Of a DNA stretch of 30,793 bases, positions 15,290 through 23,381 are shown piece after piece. The notes beneath the pieces are model-generated. The model saw nothing but the letters and a program-made list of their open reading frames with translations, did no database searches and had not been told where the DNA came from. The translations under genes were made by a program, and so were the position numbers. Source of the stretch: JAZQHR01 sp045540815 (GTDB lineage: Bacteria; Bacillota; Clostridia; UMGS1810). Position 1 is the first letter of the stretch. Each line of letters opens with the position of its first letter. The stretch lies in the NCBI GenBank assembly GCA_045540815.1, contig JAZQHY010000008.1, positions 1 to 30,793 of the forward strand. The letters run 5' to 3'.

Positions 15290-16345
15290 ATGAGCGTTTT
15301 TAAATTAGGAGAATTATTTTGTGGGCCAGGTGGGCTCGCATATGGAGCGATAAATGCTGATATCAATGTAGATGGTTTTGGTATTGAACACGCTTGGGCG
15401 AATGATTATGACAGCGATACCTGTAATACATATAGATATAATATTTGTCCCAATGACCCAGATAGTGTTATTTGTGGTGATGTTAGGAAAATTAATCTAT
15501 CATCATTACCTCCAATTGATGCGTTAGCTTTTGGTTTTCCATGCAATGATTTTTCTGTAGTTGGAGAACAAAAAGGTTTTGATGGGAAATTCGGACCTCT
15601 TTATTCATATGGTGTTAAAGTGTTAATAACTCATAAACCTCAATGGTTTTTGGCAGAAAACGTAGGTGGTCTCCGTAGTGCTAACGATGGTAATGCTCTT
15701 CAGGTTATTATAAGTGATTTGCAGAAAGCAGGTTATAGGGTTTATCCTAATCTATATAAGTTTGAAGAATATGGAGTACCTCAAGCGAGACATAGAATTA
15801 TCATTGTAGGTATTCGTAAAGACTTACCTTACCAATTTAAAGTTCCCAGCACAAATCCATATAAGAATGTAGATGTAAGTTGTAAAACTGCAATTGAAAC
15901 CCCTCCAATTCTACCGAATGCACTTAATAATGAAAAAACAAAACAATCAAAAGTTGTGATAGAGCGACTTAAGCATATTAAGCCGGGACAGAATGCTTTT
16001 ACGGCGGATATCCCAGAGGAGTTACAGTTAAAAGTTAGAGGTGCTAAAATCAGCCAGATATATAAGCGTCTTGATCCTTTTAAACCTGCTTATACAGTTA
16101 CTGGTTCAGGTGGCGGTGGAACCCACATGTATCATTGGAGCGAACATAGGGCTTTAACAAATAGAGAGCGAGCAAGACTACAAACTTTTCCAGACCATTA
16201 TTATTTTATGGGTTCTAAAGAATCGGTTCGAAAACAGATAGGTATGGCCGTTCCATGTGAAGGAGCAAAAGTGATTTTTGAAGCTATTCTAAAAACATTT
16301 GCAGGTATTCCTTATGAGTCTATGGATGCAAATATAGAAGAATAA
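15290..16345 (+). CDS. C5-cytosine DNA methyltransferase
   Basis: The 351-residue enzyme shows the canonical m5C order. Motif I is ELFCGPGGLAYG (SAM binding). Motif IV is AFGFPCNDFS with catalytic Cys85. Motif VI is LAENVGGL with Glu123. Motif VIII is PQARHRIIIVG. Motif X is RKQIGMAVP near the C terminus. The variable target-recognition region lies between motifs VIII and IX and is fairly short, so the site cannot be predicted. It transfers a methyl group from SAM to cytosine and should protect host DNA from the nucleases encoded next. It starts at ATG 15290 with AAAGGAG upstream. The nuclease gene starts within 15 bases of its stop. Confidence 0.95.
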   Translation: MSVFKLGELFCGPGGLAYGAINADINVDGFGIEHAWANDYDSDTCNTYRYNICPNDPDSVICGDVRKINLSSLPPIDALAFGFPCNDFSVVGEQKGFDGKFGPLYSYGVKVLITHKPQWFLAENVGGLRSANDGNALQVIISDLQKAGYRVYPNLYKFEEYGVPQARHRIIIVGIRKDLPYQFKVPSTNPYKNVDVSCKTAIETPPILPNALNNEKTKQSKVVIERLKHIKPGQNAFTADIPEELQLKVRGAKISQIYKRLDPFKPAYTVTGSGGGGTHMYHWSEHRALTNRERARLQTFPDHYYFMGSKESVRKQIGMAVPCEGAKVIFEAILKTFAGIPYESMDANIEE

Positions 16346-16359
16346 TTATGGAGGATATG

Positions 16360-17235
16360 ATGTCAAAAAACAGCAATTTCCCTACGAGAGCTAAACTTAT
16401 AGAAGAAACCTATAAGGCACTATTGCTGTGCAATGGTTCTGCCACTAATGATGAAATATTAGAACAAGTAATAAAGTTACTAAATTTGCCTGATGAAATT
16501 ATAAACATTATGCATGTCGATGATATGCAAACTAAACTACAATATGAACTTAGATGGGCGAGAACATATCTGAAAAAATATGGTGCTATTAATAATAGTA
16601 AAAAAGGAGTATGGTCATTATCTAGTGGGTATGATCAAGATACGGTTGTTGACGGAGTTTATGTTTGCCACAAAGTTAGAGAAATTGATTCAGTAGCCGG
16701 TACTGTAAGCGGTACTAATAAATCAGATATATTGATGCCAGAAGGAGAAGAGGTTATTGATGATAATGAAGAAAGTTGGAGAACGGAAATATCCAAAACT
16801 CTTCATACAATGGATTGTTATGATTTTGAAAAGCTTACGATGCGATTGTTAAGAGAATGTGGCTTTTCGAAACTTTCTGTTACTAAGAAAAGTGGAGACG
16901 ATGGAATAGATGGTTTTGGTAAGGTAATGTTGAATGGAATAGTTTCAATAAATGTTGCGTTCCAATGCAAAAGATATGCTGGAGTTATTTCAAACTCACA
17001 AATTAGAGATTTTAGGGGATCTTTGACAGCAGGAATAGAGAAAGGGATTTTTATTACTACTGGTGCATTTAGCAACCCAGCTATTCAAGAAGCTATGAAT
17101 CCAGGCAAAACACCATCTATCGACTTGATTGATGGTGAACAATTGATTGATTTACTACTTGAGCACGAGTTGGGTATCACAAAGCAAACTAAAACAGTAT
17201 ATAAAATAGATAAGAAATTTTTCGAAAATGTTTAG
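16360..17235 (+). CDS. Mrr-like restriction endonuclease
   Basis: The 291-residue protein has an Mrr_N-like winged-helix domain (about 6-92, ending in GVWSLSSGY) and a C-terminal Mrr_cat PD-(D/E)xK domain. The catalytic residues are visible as Asp184 in DGIDGFG and Gln202-x-Lys204 in FQCKRY, followed by the ISNSQIRDFRGSLTAG and GIFITTGAFSNPA helices typical of Mrr. The start is taken as ATG 16360, since GGAGG at 16350-16354 lies five bases upstream; ATG 16348 contains part of this site and has none of its own. E. coli Mrr cuts methylated DNA, but Mrr-fold enzymes paired with a methyltransferase can be ordinary type II nucleases. Which applies here is open. Confidence 0.9.
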   Translation: MSKNSNFPTRAKLIEETYKALLLCNGSATNDEILEQVIKLLNLPDEIINIMHVDDMQTKLQYELRWARTYLKKYGAINNSKKGVWSLSSGYDQDTVVDGVYVCHKVREIDSVAGTVSGTNKSDILMPEGEEVIDDNEESWRTEISKTLHTMDCYDFEKLTMRLLRECGFSKLSVTKKSGDDGIDGFGKVMLNGIVSINVAFQCKRYAGVISNSQIRDFRGSLTAGIEKGIFITTGAFSNPAIQEAMNPGKTPSIDLIDGEQLIDLLLEHELGITKQTKTVYKIDKKFFENV

Positions 17236-17262
17236 AGATATGCTAAGAATAGAGGTAAGTAT

Positions 17263-18828
17263 ATGTTGAATTATTGGTGGGTAACCAGACCAAAAAGAAA
17301 ACTAAATAGTATACCTGAAGTTTTGGCTTGTTGTTCGTCTGTATCACTAAACTCTGAATGGCAAGGTAATCTCTATACACATTTAGCTTTTGAAAAATCA
17401 CTTGAAGAATGGGGATTGAAACGAGTAGGGGAACGAAGAGATGGACGTGGTGGCGGTGGACGCACATATTTTGCTTGGTTGTTTAGTTTAGGATTAGTTT
17501 TTACCCATGAATTGACTGGACAAACTAAACTAACTTTAGCAGGTGAAGCTATTGTTAATGGAAATGACCCTGTAGCTGTTTTAAAAAATCAAGTATTGAA
17601 ATATCAGTTTCCATCACCATTTTCACTCTCACCAAGTACATCTAAAACACGCGTAAATCCTAGATTTAAAGTGCGACCATTTAGGTTTTTACTCAGATTA
17701 TTATGCGATAAGAGAGTTGACTTAAAACTTTCTAAAGAGGAAATCGGTAGAGTGGTGGCTGTTTGGGCTGAAAATGAAAGAGATGCTACTTATGAGCTAG
17801 TAGTTAATCGTATTTTAGCCTACCGAGAAAAAGGAACAGATTCTTTGCCTGAGGATTATCTTTCGCTCTATGCACCTAGTACTGGTAAGAGTAATATTTT
17901 GCATCCGTATAGTCATCTTGATGATTTGGCTAATACTTTAATCAATTGGTTGGAATATACGCAATTGATTTCGCGTGAGTGTCAGTATATTGCAGTTCTT
18001 CCAGAGAAGATGGCAGAAGTACAAATGTTACTAAATGATGGTTCAAAACTTATTGATAGGGCAGAAGAACAAGAGTATTTTCAAAGAAAATATGGACTTG
18101 ATCCGCGGCACCTAAAAGATACTAGAAATTTGTCCGAGACTAAAACGGTAACAGCTATGATGATTGCGGAACACAAGGTGAAGCAGGCTTTTCTTAGCGA
18201 AGCTTTGCGTAGACCAATTAGCGGTGTTAATGCAAGTTTAGTCGATATTATTTCATCAAAAACGGGACTGCCCCACAGACAATCTGAAGAAATCCTTCTA
18301 AAGTTATATCCACATGGGGCTGTAGGAGCCTTTATGACGGAGTATTTTGAGATGGCTTTTAAGGGCCGTGATGAAGCCGCAGATTTCGAAAAAGCTACAG
18401 CAGAGTTGTTTAGAGAAGTTTTTGGTTTTAACACTAAATATGTGGGACCGGTAGGATTAACTCCGGATGTTTTATTGCTTTCTGACTCTGATAGATACTG
18501 CGGCATTATCGATAATAAAGCTTACAGTAAATATACTGTTAGTAATGATCATCATAACAGAATGGTACATAATTACATTGGTAATTTAGGATATTATTGT
18601 GAATCAGATAACCCATTGGCTTTCTTTTCATATATAGCTGGAGGATTTGGTAGTAATATTAATAATCAGTTATCTAGTATAGTTAATGAAAGTGGAGTGC
18701 ATGGTAGTGCTGTTACAGTTTCTAATATCATCAAAATGGTAGAGAAACAACAGAGTACACCGTACTCCCATCTTCAATTAAAAAATATCTTTTCTTTAGA
18801 TCGTCAAGTGATTCTATCCGATTTATAA
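17263..18828 (+). CDS. AlwI/FokI-like type II restriction endonuclease
   Basis: The 521-residue protein resembles the AlwI family in its N-terminal half (LACCSSVSLNSEWQGNL; LTLAGEAIVNGNDPVAVL; KVRPFRFLLRLLCDKR). The cleavage domain near residues 380-450 holds a PD-(D/E)xK site: TPDVLLL (Asp402) and GIIDNKAYS (Asp417, Lys419), followed by NRMVHNYI. This closely parallels the FokI layout PDG...GVIVDTKAYS. AlwI and its relatives are type IIS enzymes that cut beside an asymmetric site, often acting as nickases or dimers. The specificity here is unknown. It starts at ATG 17263 with AGAGGTAAG upstream, 27 bases after the Mrr-like gene. Confidence 0.87.
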   Translation: MLNYWWVTRPKRKLNSIPEVLACCSSVSLNSEWQGNLYTHLAFEKSLEEWGLKRVGERRDGRGGGGRTYFAWLFSLGLVFTHELTGQTKLTLAGEAIVNGNDPVAVLKNQVLKYQFPSPFSLSPSTSKTRVNPRFKVRPFRFLLRLLCDKRVDLKLSKEEIGRVVAVWAENERDATYELVVNRILAYREKGTDSLPEDYLSLYAPSTGKSNILHPYSHLDDLANTLINWLEYTQLISRECQYIAVLPEKMAEVQMLLNDGSKLIDRAEEQEYFQRKYGLDPRHLKDTRNLSETKTVTAMMIAEHKVKQAFLSEALRRPISGVNASLVDIISSKTGLPHRQSEEILLKLYPHGAVGAFMTEYFEMAFKGRDEAADFEKATAELFREVFGFNTKYVGPVGLTPDVLLLSDSDRYCGIIDNKAYSKYTVSNDHHNRMVHNYIGNLGYYCESDNPLAFFSYIAGGFGSNINNQLSSIVNESGVHGSAVTVSNIIKMVEKQQSTPYSHLQLKNIFSLDRQVILSDL

Positions 18829-18861
18829 ATTAATGTGACTTACATTAGAGAGGTAAAGAGT

Positions 18862-20907
18862 ATGTCAAATAATATGTTTTATTGCGATATTGAAAGCAAT
18901 GACTCGACTAAAGGGGTAATTGAACTACTTACGGAATACGCTCAATCTTCATCTTCCCAGGTTTACATTATCAATGCTCCATTAAATGTAGAAGATGATG
19001 CCTATGATTATAAATATGGTGCTGCAATCTTAATACCAAAACATAAGATCTTACTTGTTGATTTTTCAAACGATTGTGATGAGTTTAAAGATTATTGCGA
19101 AGATTTTATAGAAGACCTGGGTTATCTTTCCGAGAAATATGATTATAAAATGCAATTAGGTAGACCTAGATTATGGCGAAACAAACTGGTTGAATCAGTA
19201 AATGTTTCAGAGTTGGATTCAATTGAAGACATTATCAATAAGTCGAGCTTAGATAGTGTGGTAGATCAGAGAAATGCGGATTATTTGATCTCTCTACTTA
19301 TAGGAAGTATTAATGATATTAATCGTATAGGTGGTCAGTATCCTGATACATTGTTAGATCAGGTTAAAAAGAAGATTATTTTATTTGATGGAGATCAAAG
19401 TAGGTTTATTTATTCAGACTCATCTACTAGTAAGAGAATAACGATTCAAGGACTGGCGGGTACTGGCAAAACTGAATTGTTACTGCACAAACTAAAGGAT
19501 TTATATCTAAAAGATAAGGATTGCAAAATTGCTTTTACATGTTTTAACAGGATTCTTGCACGTAGTATGAAGAAACGAGTTCCAGAATTTTTTAACTTTA
19601 TGAGGGTGGAGGAACAAATAGAATGGGATAAACGTTTATGGGTAATGTCTAGCTGGGGATCTGAAGGAAGATTAAATTCAGGGGTATACGCATATATATG
19701 TTCGTTTTACGGTTTGAAATTTCACTCGTATGCGTATAATCGAACTTTTGATGATGTATGTAAAATAGCCTTATCAGAATTACACAAGAAATCTGAGTAT
19801 GATTGCTGTTTTGATTATGTATTAATCGATGAAAGTCAAGATTTTCCTGAAAGTTTTTTTCAATTATGTGAAAAGGTGACAAAGAAAAATGTTTATCTTG
19901 CTGGCGACATTTTTCAGGATATATACGATTGTTCGATAGATAAATCTGTAAAAAGTGATTACTTGTTGAATAAATGCTATAGAACTGATCCTCGAACACT
20001 TATGTTCGCTCACGCTGTTGGTATGGGGCTTTATGAAAAACCCGTTATACGTTGGTTGAATGATGAAGAGTGGGAATCATGCGGATACATTGTTAACAGA
20101 CAAAATAATAATTTTTCGCTTTCCCGTATTCCGCTGAGACGTTTTGAAGATGTTGATTTAACAGAAGTTAATAGCATCGAGGTTATAGGTTATCCTATGG
20201 ATTCTGTAGAAAAGAAAATATTTGAGATAATTGATGACATTAGGGATAAAAATCCAACGGTAGAAGCTGGAGATATTGCAATTGTATTTTTAGAAGGTTC
20301 TAGTAGAGCAAATTATCAATTGGCTGATTATTTAGCGATGAAAATCGATAGTAAATATGATTGGAAAGCAGTGAAAGGTTATGAGGTTAAAGATAAGGTT
20401 ACAGATGCTGTTTTTATTAGTAATCGTAATAATATAAAGGGATTAGAATTTCCATTTGTGATTTGTCTTGTTCGAGGTAGAATAACAGATAACGTGTTCT
20501 CAAGAAACACAATATATATGATGTTAACACGTTCGTTTATTACTTCATACTTAGTAATAAATAATTATAGTCCACAACAATCATTGCTTGAGGAAAATTT
20601 CAATGGTGAATTCATAGATGTATATTCAAAAGCAGCTGAGTCTATTTGTTCTACAGGGATTATGCAGTTGAGAGAACCACCACAAAGCGAAAAGGAACAG
20701 CAAAATCAGAAGGTTTCTATTGCAGTCACAAAGCAACGCTCAGCAAAAGATGTCGTTGAAGGAGTAATTAATAAATTCCCTCAATTGTCAGCCAAAAATA
20801 GAAAAAGAATACTTGTCGCTATGATGGAGTTAATAGGAGATGAGGGCGTTATGACAGAATATGAAATCCAAGATAGAACTCAAAAAATGATAAGTGCTTT
20901 TATTTGA
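18862..20907 (+). CDS. UvrD-like superfamily 1 helicase
   Basis: The 681-residue protein carries SF1 motifs: Walker A GLAGTGKT at 197-204, motif II DESQD at 323-327, motif III LAGDIFQDIY, motif V NNIKGLEFPFVICL and motif VI MMLTRSF. The first 190 residues are not helicase and include YKYGAAILIPKHKILLVDFS, which vaguely recalls a degenerate NERD-like nuclease fold; this is a weak guess. It probably unwinds or translocates DNA for the adjacent nucleases. The start is ATG 18862 with GAGAGG eight bases upstream, in preference to GTG 18835, which lacks a ribosome site. It lies in the middle of the restriction operon, 33 bases after the AlwI-like gene. Confidence 0.9.
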   Translation: MSNNMFYCDIESNDSTKGVIELLTEYAQSSSSQVYIINAPLNVEDDAYDYKYGAAILIPKHKILLVDFSNDCDEFKDYCEDFIEDLGYLSEKYDYKMQLGRPRLWRNKLVESVNVSELDSIEDIINKSSLDSVVDQRNADYLISLLIGSINDINRIGGQYPDTLLDQVKKKIILFDGDQSRFIYSDSSTSKRITIQGLAGTGKTELLLHKLKDLYLKDKDCKIAFTCFNRILARSMKKRVPEFFNFMRVEEQIEWDKRLWVMSSWGSEGRLNSGVYAYICSFYGLKFHSYAYNRTFDDVCKIALSELHKKSEYDCCFDYVLIDESQDFPESFFQLCEKVTKKNVYLAGDIFQDIYDCSIDKSVKSDYLLNKCYRTDPRTLMFAHAVGMGLYEKPVIRWLNDEEWESCGYIVNRQNNNFSLSRIPLRRFEDVDLTEVNSIEVIGYPMDSVEKKIFEIIDDIRDKNPTVEAGDIAIVFLEGSSRANYQLADYLAMKIDSKYDWKAVKGYEVKDKVTDAVFISNRNNIKGLEFPFVICLVRGRITDNVFSRNTIYMMLTRSFITSYLVINNYSPQQSLLEENFNGEFIDVYSKAAESICSTGIMQLREPPQSEKEQQNQKVSIAVTKQRSAKDVVEGVINKFPQLSAKNRKRILVAMMELIGDEGVMTEYEIQDRTQKMISAFI

Positions 20908-20917
20908 TGAGGCTTGT

Positions 20918-21568
20918 ATGAAACATTTTTGTTATGAAATGACACATGATGTGTATTTAAAAGCATGTCAGCCAATTAGAAAGAAAGAAGATATAATTAG
21001 ACTGCTTTTTTACACAATAAAAATAATGATTTCTACACCAGCCAAAACAGATGATACTGTTGATAATTCTAGGAAAATAATATTACATATTGATAAAATG
21101 AGCAGGATATTATTTCTTGTTGATGATAAAATTTTTTCTTTTCAGTTCCCCTTTGTCGTTAGTGAAGACAAGGAGAGAGAGACGTTGAAGGTGCAAATTC
21201 ATGGTATAACAATAGATAGCCTTATTTCGTCGATGGTTTTATCGATAGTCTTGGACTCTGCTATGTTCGATACATCACTATCTAATATGGATGAATTTGT
21301 TCTTAAACATTTGATCGAAAATGAATGGGATAGCATTGATCTAGATGATGCATGCAAAATTGTCAAACATTTAGTGTTGTTTGAACCAGGTTACTTGCGT
21401 TATGATCACGATGTTGAGCACCAAAATGGCACTTTGCATCCCGAACATCATTTAGATTTGTTCTATTCTTCTAATAATGAGGTTAAGATTGGTCTAGACG
21501 GAAATATAAGTTCATCTTGGTTAATTGATTTTATGGATGTACGTACTGATTGTACATTTATTAAATGA
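20918..21568 (+). CDS. Unknown protein of the restriction operon
   Basis: The 216-residue protein has no signal or membrane segment. A long central helix region (TIDSLISSMVLSIVLDSA) is followed by a striking C-terminal motif, YLRYDHD...GTLHPEHHLDLFYS...VKIGLDG, rich in His and Asp. That motif recalls the RxDxD...HPxxHLH pattern of DUF2290 proteins, which are found beside restriction genes, but I cannot confirm membership. The start is ATG 20918 with GATGAGG upstream, ten bases after the helicase stop; GTG 20894, overlapping the helicase gene, is the alternative. Tight linkage suggests it works with the helicase or a nuclease. Confidence 0.75.
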   Translation: MKHFCYEMTHDVYLKACQPIRKKEDIIRLLFYTIKIMISTPAKTDDTVDNSRKIILHIDKMSRILFLVDDKIFSFQFPFVVSEDKERETLKVQIHGITIDSLISSMVLSIVLDSAMFDTSLSNMDEFVLKHLIENEWDSIDLDDACKIVKHLVLFEPGYLRYDHDVEHQNGTLHPEHHLDLFYSSNNEVKIGLDGNISSSWLIDFMDVRTDCTFIK

Positions 21569-21641
21569 TTATTTATATCATAATGGTACCAGATATATTA
21601 TTGTTCTACTAAATATTAGAATACGTAAAGTAGGAGTTGTT

Positions 21642-22055
21642 ATGGCGAAAGAAGTTATCCACGACCCACTGTTTTTGAGTGGGAAGTCAGAGAAAGCAAC
21701 AATTTTAGATTTACCGGTTGCACAGGATTTACTTGATACGCTGATAGCAAATCGTGCAGGCTGTGTTGGTATGGCTGCTAATATGATAGGTGTGCACAAG
21801 CGTATCATCGTCTTTGATGATAACGGTAAGTACACCGTTATGTTTAACCCTGAAATTATCCAGTGTAGCGGTGAGTATGACACAGAGGAAGGCTGTCTGT
21901 CGCTGCTTGGCGACCCGCGTCCGTGTAAGCGGTATCAGAGCATAAAAGTCCGTTATCAGAACGAGAAGTTCCAGCAGCTGACCAAAACATACGTCGGCTT
22001 CACCGCACAGATTATCCAACACGAAATCGACCATTGTAATGGCGTGTTGATATAA
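21642..22055 (+). CDS. Peptide deformylase-like protein, atypical motif 1
   Basis: The 137-residue protein has the metal-site motifs EEGCLS (Cys85) and QHEIDH (His127, Glu128, His131) of peptide deformylase. Motif 1 reads CVGMAANMIG, so the glutamine of GxGLAAxQ is replaced by Met48. A Firmicutes subfamily shares this form; whether it removes N-formyl groups from peptides is uncertain because that glutamine takes part in catalysis. At 137 residues it is shorter than the housekeeping enzyme (about 150-190). The second half (about 21880-22030) is visibly richer in G and C, with codons such as CTG, CCG and AAG, than its neighbours, hinting at separate transfer. It starts at ATG 21642 with TAGGAG upstream. 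Confidence 0.87.
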   Translation: MAKEVIHDPLFLSGKSEKATILDLPVAQDLLDTLIANRAGCVGMAANMIGVHKRIIVFDDNGKYTVMFNPEIIQCSGEYDTEEGCLSLLGDPRPCKRYQSIKVRYQNEKFQQLTKTYVGFTAQIIQHEIDHCNGVLI

Positions 22056-22077
22056 AACTTAACTAGAGGTGACATAG

Positions 22078-22629
22078 TTGAAAGAAAAAATACCTGTTGT
22101 TGCACTTAGTGACTCATTAACGGATGATACAGTCCTTGTTGTTACATTGATTTACATGGACAATGTGAATAGAGTAACTGTGGGGACTATTGAGGTTAAA
22201 AGGTCGATTTCAATTGAAGAGTTCACTAAAGAGGTAATTGATACTTTTGTATCACACGGTTATGTAGAGCCTACGATTGATGATTTGCATATTCTTACTA
22301 ACGAATGGCGATCATTTGATCCAGATTGTTTATTAGGTGAAACGCAAGCGACAATTATTTACTCTAGGGTTATAGCCCTTAATAATGCCTATGAAATTTG
22401 TCGAAAAGATGGCTTGGTTTACTATATTAATACGAGCGAAAAACCACATTTGGAGTATCCCCATGTTCATGTGAAGTGTAGTGGAGAGGAAATAAGTATA
22501 TCTTTAACGGATTTTGCTATCACGGGTAGTTTTAAAAGTAATAGTAAGAAAAGAATAGCGAAGAAGTTTGTTGAAAAGAAGCATGATGATATGTTGAAAG
22601 AGTGGCACAGAATTATTAATAATAATTGA
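22078..22629 (+). CDS. Protein with a DUF4160-like C-terminal domain
   Basis: The 183-residue product starts at TTG 22078 with AGAGGTGAC eight bases upstream. The last 60 residues (HLEYPHVHVKCSGEEISISL followed by a KxxK...KKHDDMLKEWHRI helix) match the DUF4160 pattern of an HVHV strand, a short beta element and a terminal helix with Trp. DUF4160 proteins are small and often sit in toxin-antitoxin-like pairs, but here the domain is fused to about 115 unassigned residues and no partner is evident. The gap to the deformylase-like gene is only 22 bases, so they may be co-transcribed. Confidence 0.7.
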   Translation: MKEKIPVVALSDSLTDDTVLVVTLIYMDNVNRVTVGTIEVKRSISIEEFTKEVIDTFVSHGYVEPTIDDLHILTNEWRSFDPDCLLGETQATIIYSRVIALNNAYEICRKDGLVYYINTSEKPHLEYPHVHVKCSGEEISISLTDFAITGSFKSNSKKRIAKKFVEKKHDDMLKEWHRIINNN

Positions 22630-22661
22630 TGATAATTATTTAAGACAGGGTAAATAATTTT

Positions 22662-22705
22662 TCTGGACTTGTGAAAATCTTTGTAGTATGTGTTTGTACT
22701 ACAAA
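22662..22705 (+). repeat. Leader repeat with hairpin, copy 1
   Basis: TCTGGACTT (22662-22670), then TTTGTAGTA (22680-22688) pairing perfectly with TACTACAAA (22697-22705), directly before the ribosome site of the gene at 22718. A second copy at 22935-22978 keeps the pairing through G-U changes. Confidence 0.7.
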
Positions 22706-22717
22706 AGTGGTGAATGT

Positions 22718-22915
22718 ATGAGAAGAATTATCAGGAATGCAATTCAATGCAAGTTATGTGGTGATGTTATAGAATCAACTTATCGCCACGACTATGTAGA
22801 ATGTAGTTGTGGTTCGTGTGCAGTTGATGGTGGCTGCTATTATCTGCGTAGATACTGCAAAAATCAGGATTGTTATATTGAACTTACAGTTACAGAAGAT
22901 GTTAGTGAGTGTTGA
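22718..22915 (+). CDS. Small zinc-ribbon protein
   Basis: The 65-residue protein begins MRRIIRNAIQCKLCGDVIES and has the cysteine pairs CKLC and CSCGSC, plus C-x6-C further on (CYYLRRYC), with YLRR in between. This matches small uncharacterised Firmicutes zinc-ribbon proteins of the MRRxIRNxIxCKxCG type. It probably binds one zinc ion; its role is unknown. The start is ATG 22718 with AAGTGGTG upstream rather than the earlier ATG at 22688, which falls inside the leader hairpin. Confidence 0.75.
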   Translation: MRRIIRNAIQCKLCGDVIESTYRHDYVECSCGSCAVDGGCYYLRRYCKNQDCYIELTVTEDVSEC

Positions 22916-22934
22916 AGAAAAACGTATATATTTA

Positions 22935-22978
22935 TCTGGACTTATGGAATTCTTTGTGGTATATGTTTGTACTGCAAG
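22935..22978 (+). repeat. Leader repeat with hairpin, copy 2
   Basis: TCTGGACTT (22935-22943), then TTTGTGGTA (22953-22961) pairs with TACTGCAAG (22970-22978) using G-U pairs. The 3' arm overlaps the start of the AAGGAGG ribosome site (22976-22982), so folding could limit translation of the small frame at 22990. Confidence 0.65.
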
Positions 22979-22989
22979 GAGGTGCTGAG

Positions 22990-23106
22990 ATGGCACGGAA
23001 AGTCAGAGAGAAAATAAAACAGAATACAAATATTAAACCGAGAGCGATTCTCTATCGATTGACTTCGAAGAGGGTCGCTCTCTTGTTATGTGAGGTGGTT
23101 AGATGA
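22990..23106 (+). CDS. Possible 38-residue basic peptide
   Basis: ATG 22990 has an ideal AAGGAGG seven bases upstream and opens a short basic frame (MARKVREKIKQNTN). The frame runs through a strong hairpin, GAGAGCGA (23040-23047)/TCGCTCTC (23075-23082), and overlaps the next gene by four bases. The ribosome site and operon-like overlap support it; the hairpin and lack of any known relative argue against it. It may be a decayed copy of the gene at 22718. Confidence 0.35.
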   Translation: MARKVREKIKQNTNIKPRAILYRLTSKRVALLLCEVVR

Positions 23107-23381
23107 GCATACTAGAAGATTTATACTACGGAAACGTAAGTCCGTGCGACAGAGATGTCAGACGGGGTTCGAAAGTTGATGAACTTCAAACTCTGGTATG
23201 TCAATATGAAGAAGAGCTGAACCCAACGCTCACTCAAAAGCAAAGGGAAACCTTAGAAAAATTCAAAGATGCTTACAACGAACTATACTGTTGCTTGGAA
23301 CGAGACATGTTCGCACAAGGTTTCATAATAGCAACAAAAATAATGATAGAAGTTCAAAATTATAGAGGAGAAGAAATATGA
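23103..23381 (+). CDS. DUF6809-like small protein
   Basis: The 92-residue product begins MSILEDLYYGNVSPCDRDVR and is mostly helical, with LTQKQRETLEKFKDAYNEL and a final helix, ERDMFAQGFIIATKIMIEV. This pattern (ILEDLYYGN at the start, F..G...G...M.EV at the end) is that of the DUF6809 family, widespread and uncharacterised in Clostridia. The start has GTGAGGTGG upstream. Its stop overlaps the ATG of the lipoprotein gene (ATGA), implying translational coupling. Confidence 0.8.
   Translation: MSILEDLYYGNVSPCDRDVRRGSKVDELQTLVCQYEEELNPTLTQKQRETLEKFKDAYNELYCCLERDMFAQGFIIATKIMIEVQNYRGEEI

Noticed and set aside
18862..20907. AddA/RecB-type exonuclease-helicase
   Set aside because: Too short, with no C-terminal nuclease motif; only SF1 helicase motifs are seen.
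20894..20917. GTG 20894 as start of the unknown restriction-operon gene
   Set aside because: It overlaps the helicase gene without a ribosome site, whereas ATG 20918 has GATGAGG at suitable spacing.
23039..23087. Terminator ending the 22990 frame
   Set aside because: GAGAGCGA/TCGCTCTC forms a good stem but no T run follows, so I describe it only as a hairpin.
22909..23106. A 65-residue protein beginning at 22909
   Set aside because: It has no ribosome site at that start and passes through leader repeat copy 2; if anything is translated it starts at ATG 22990.
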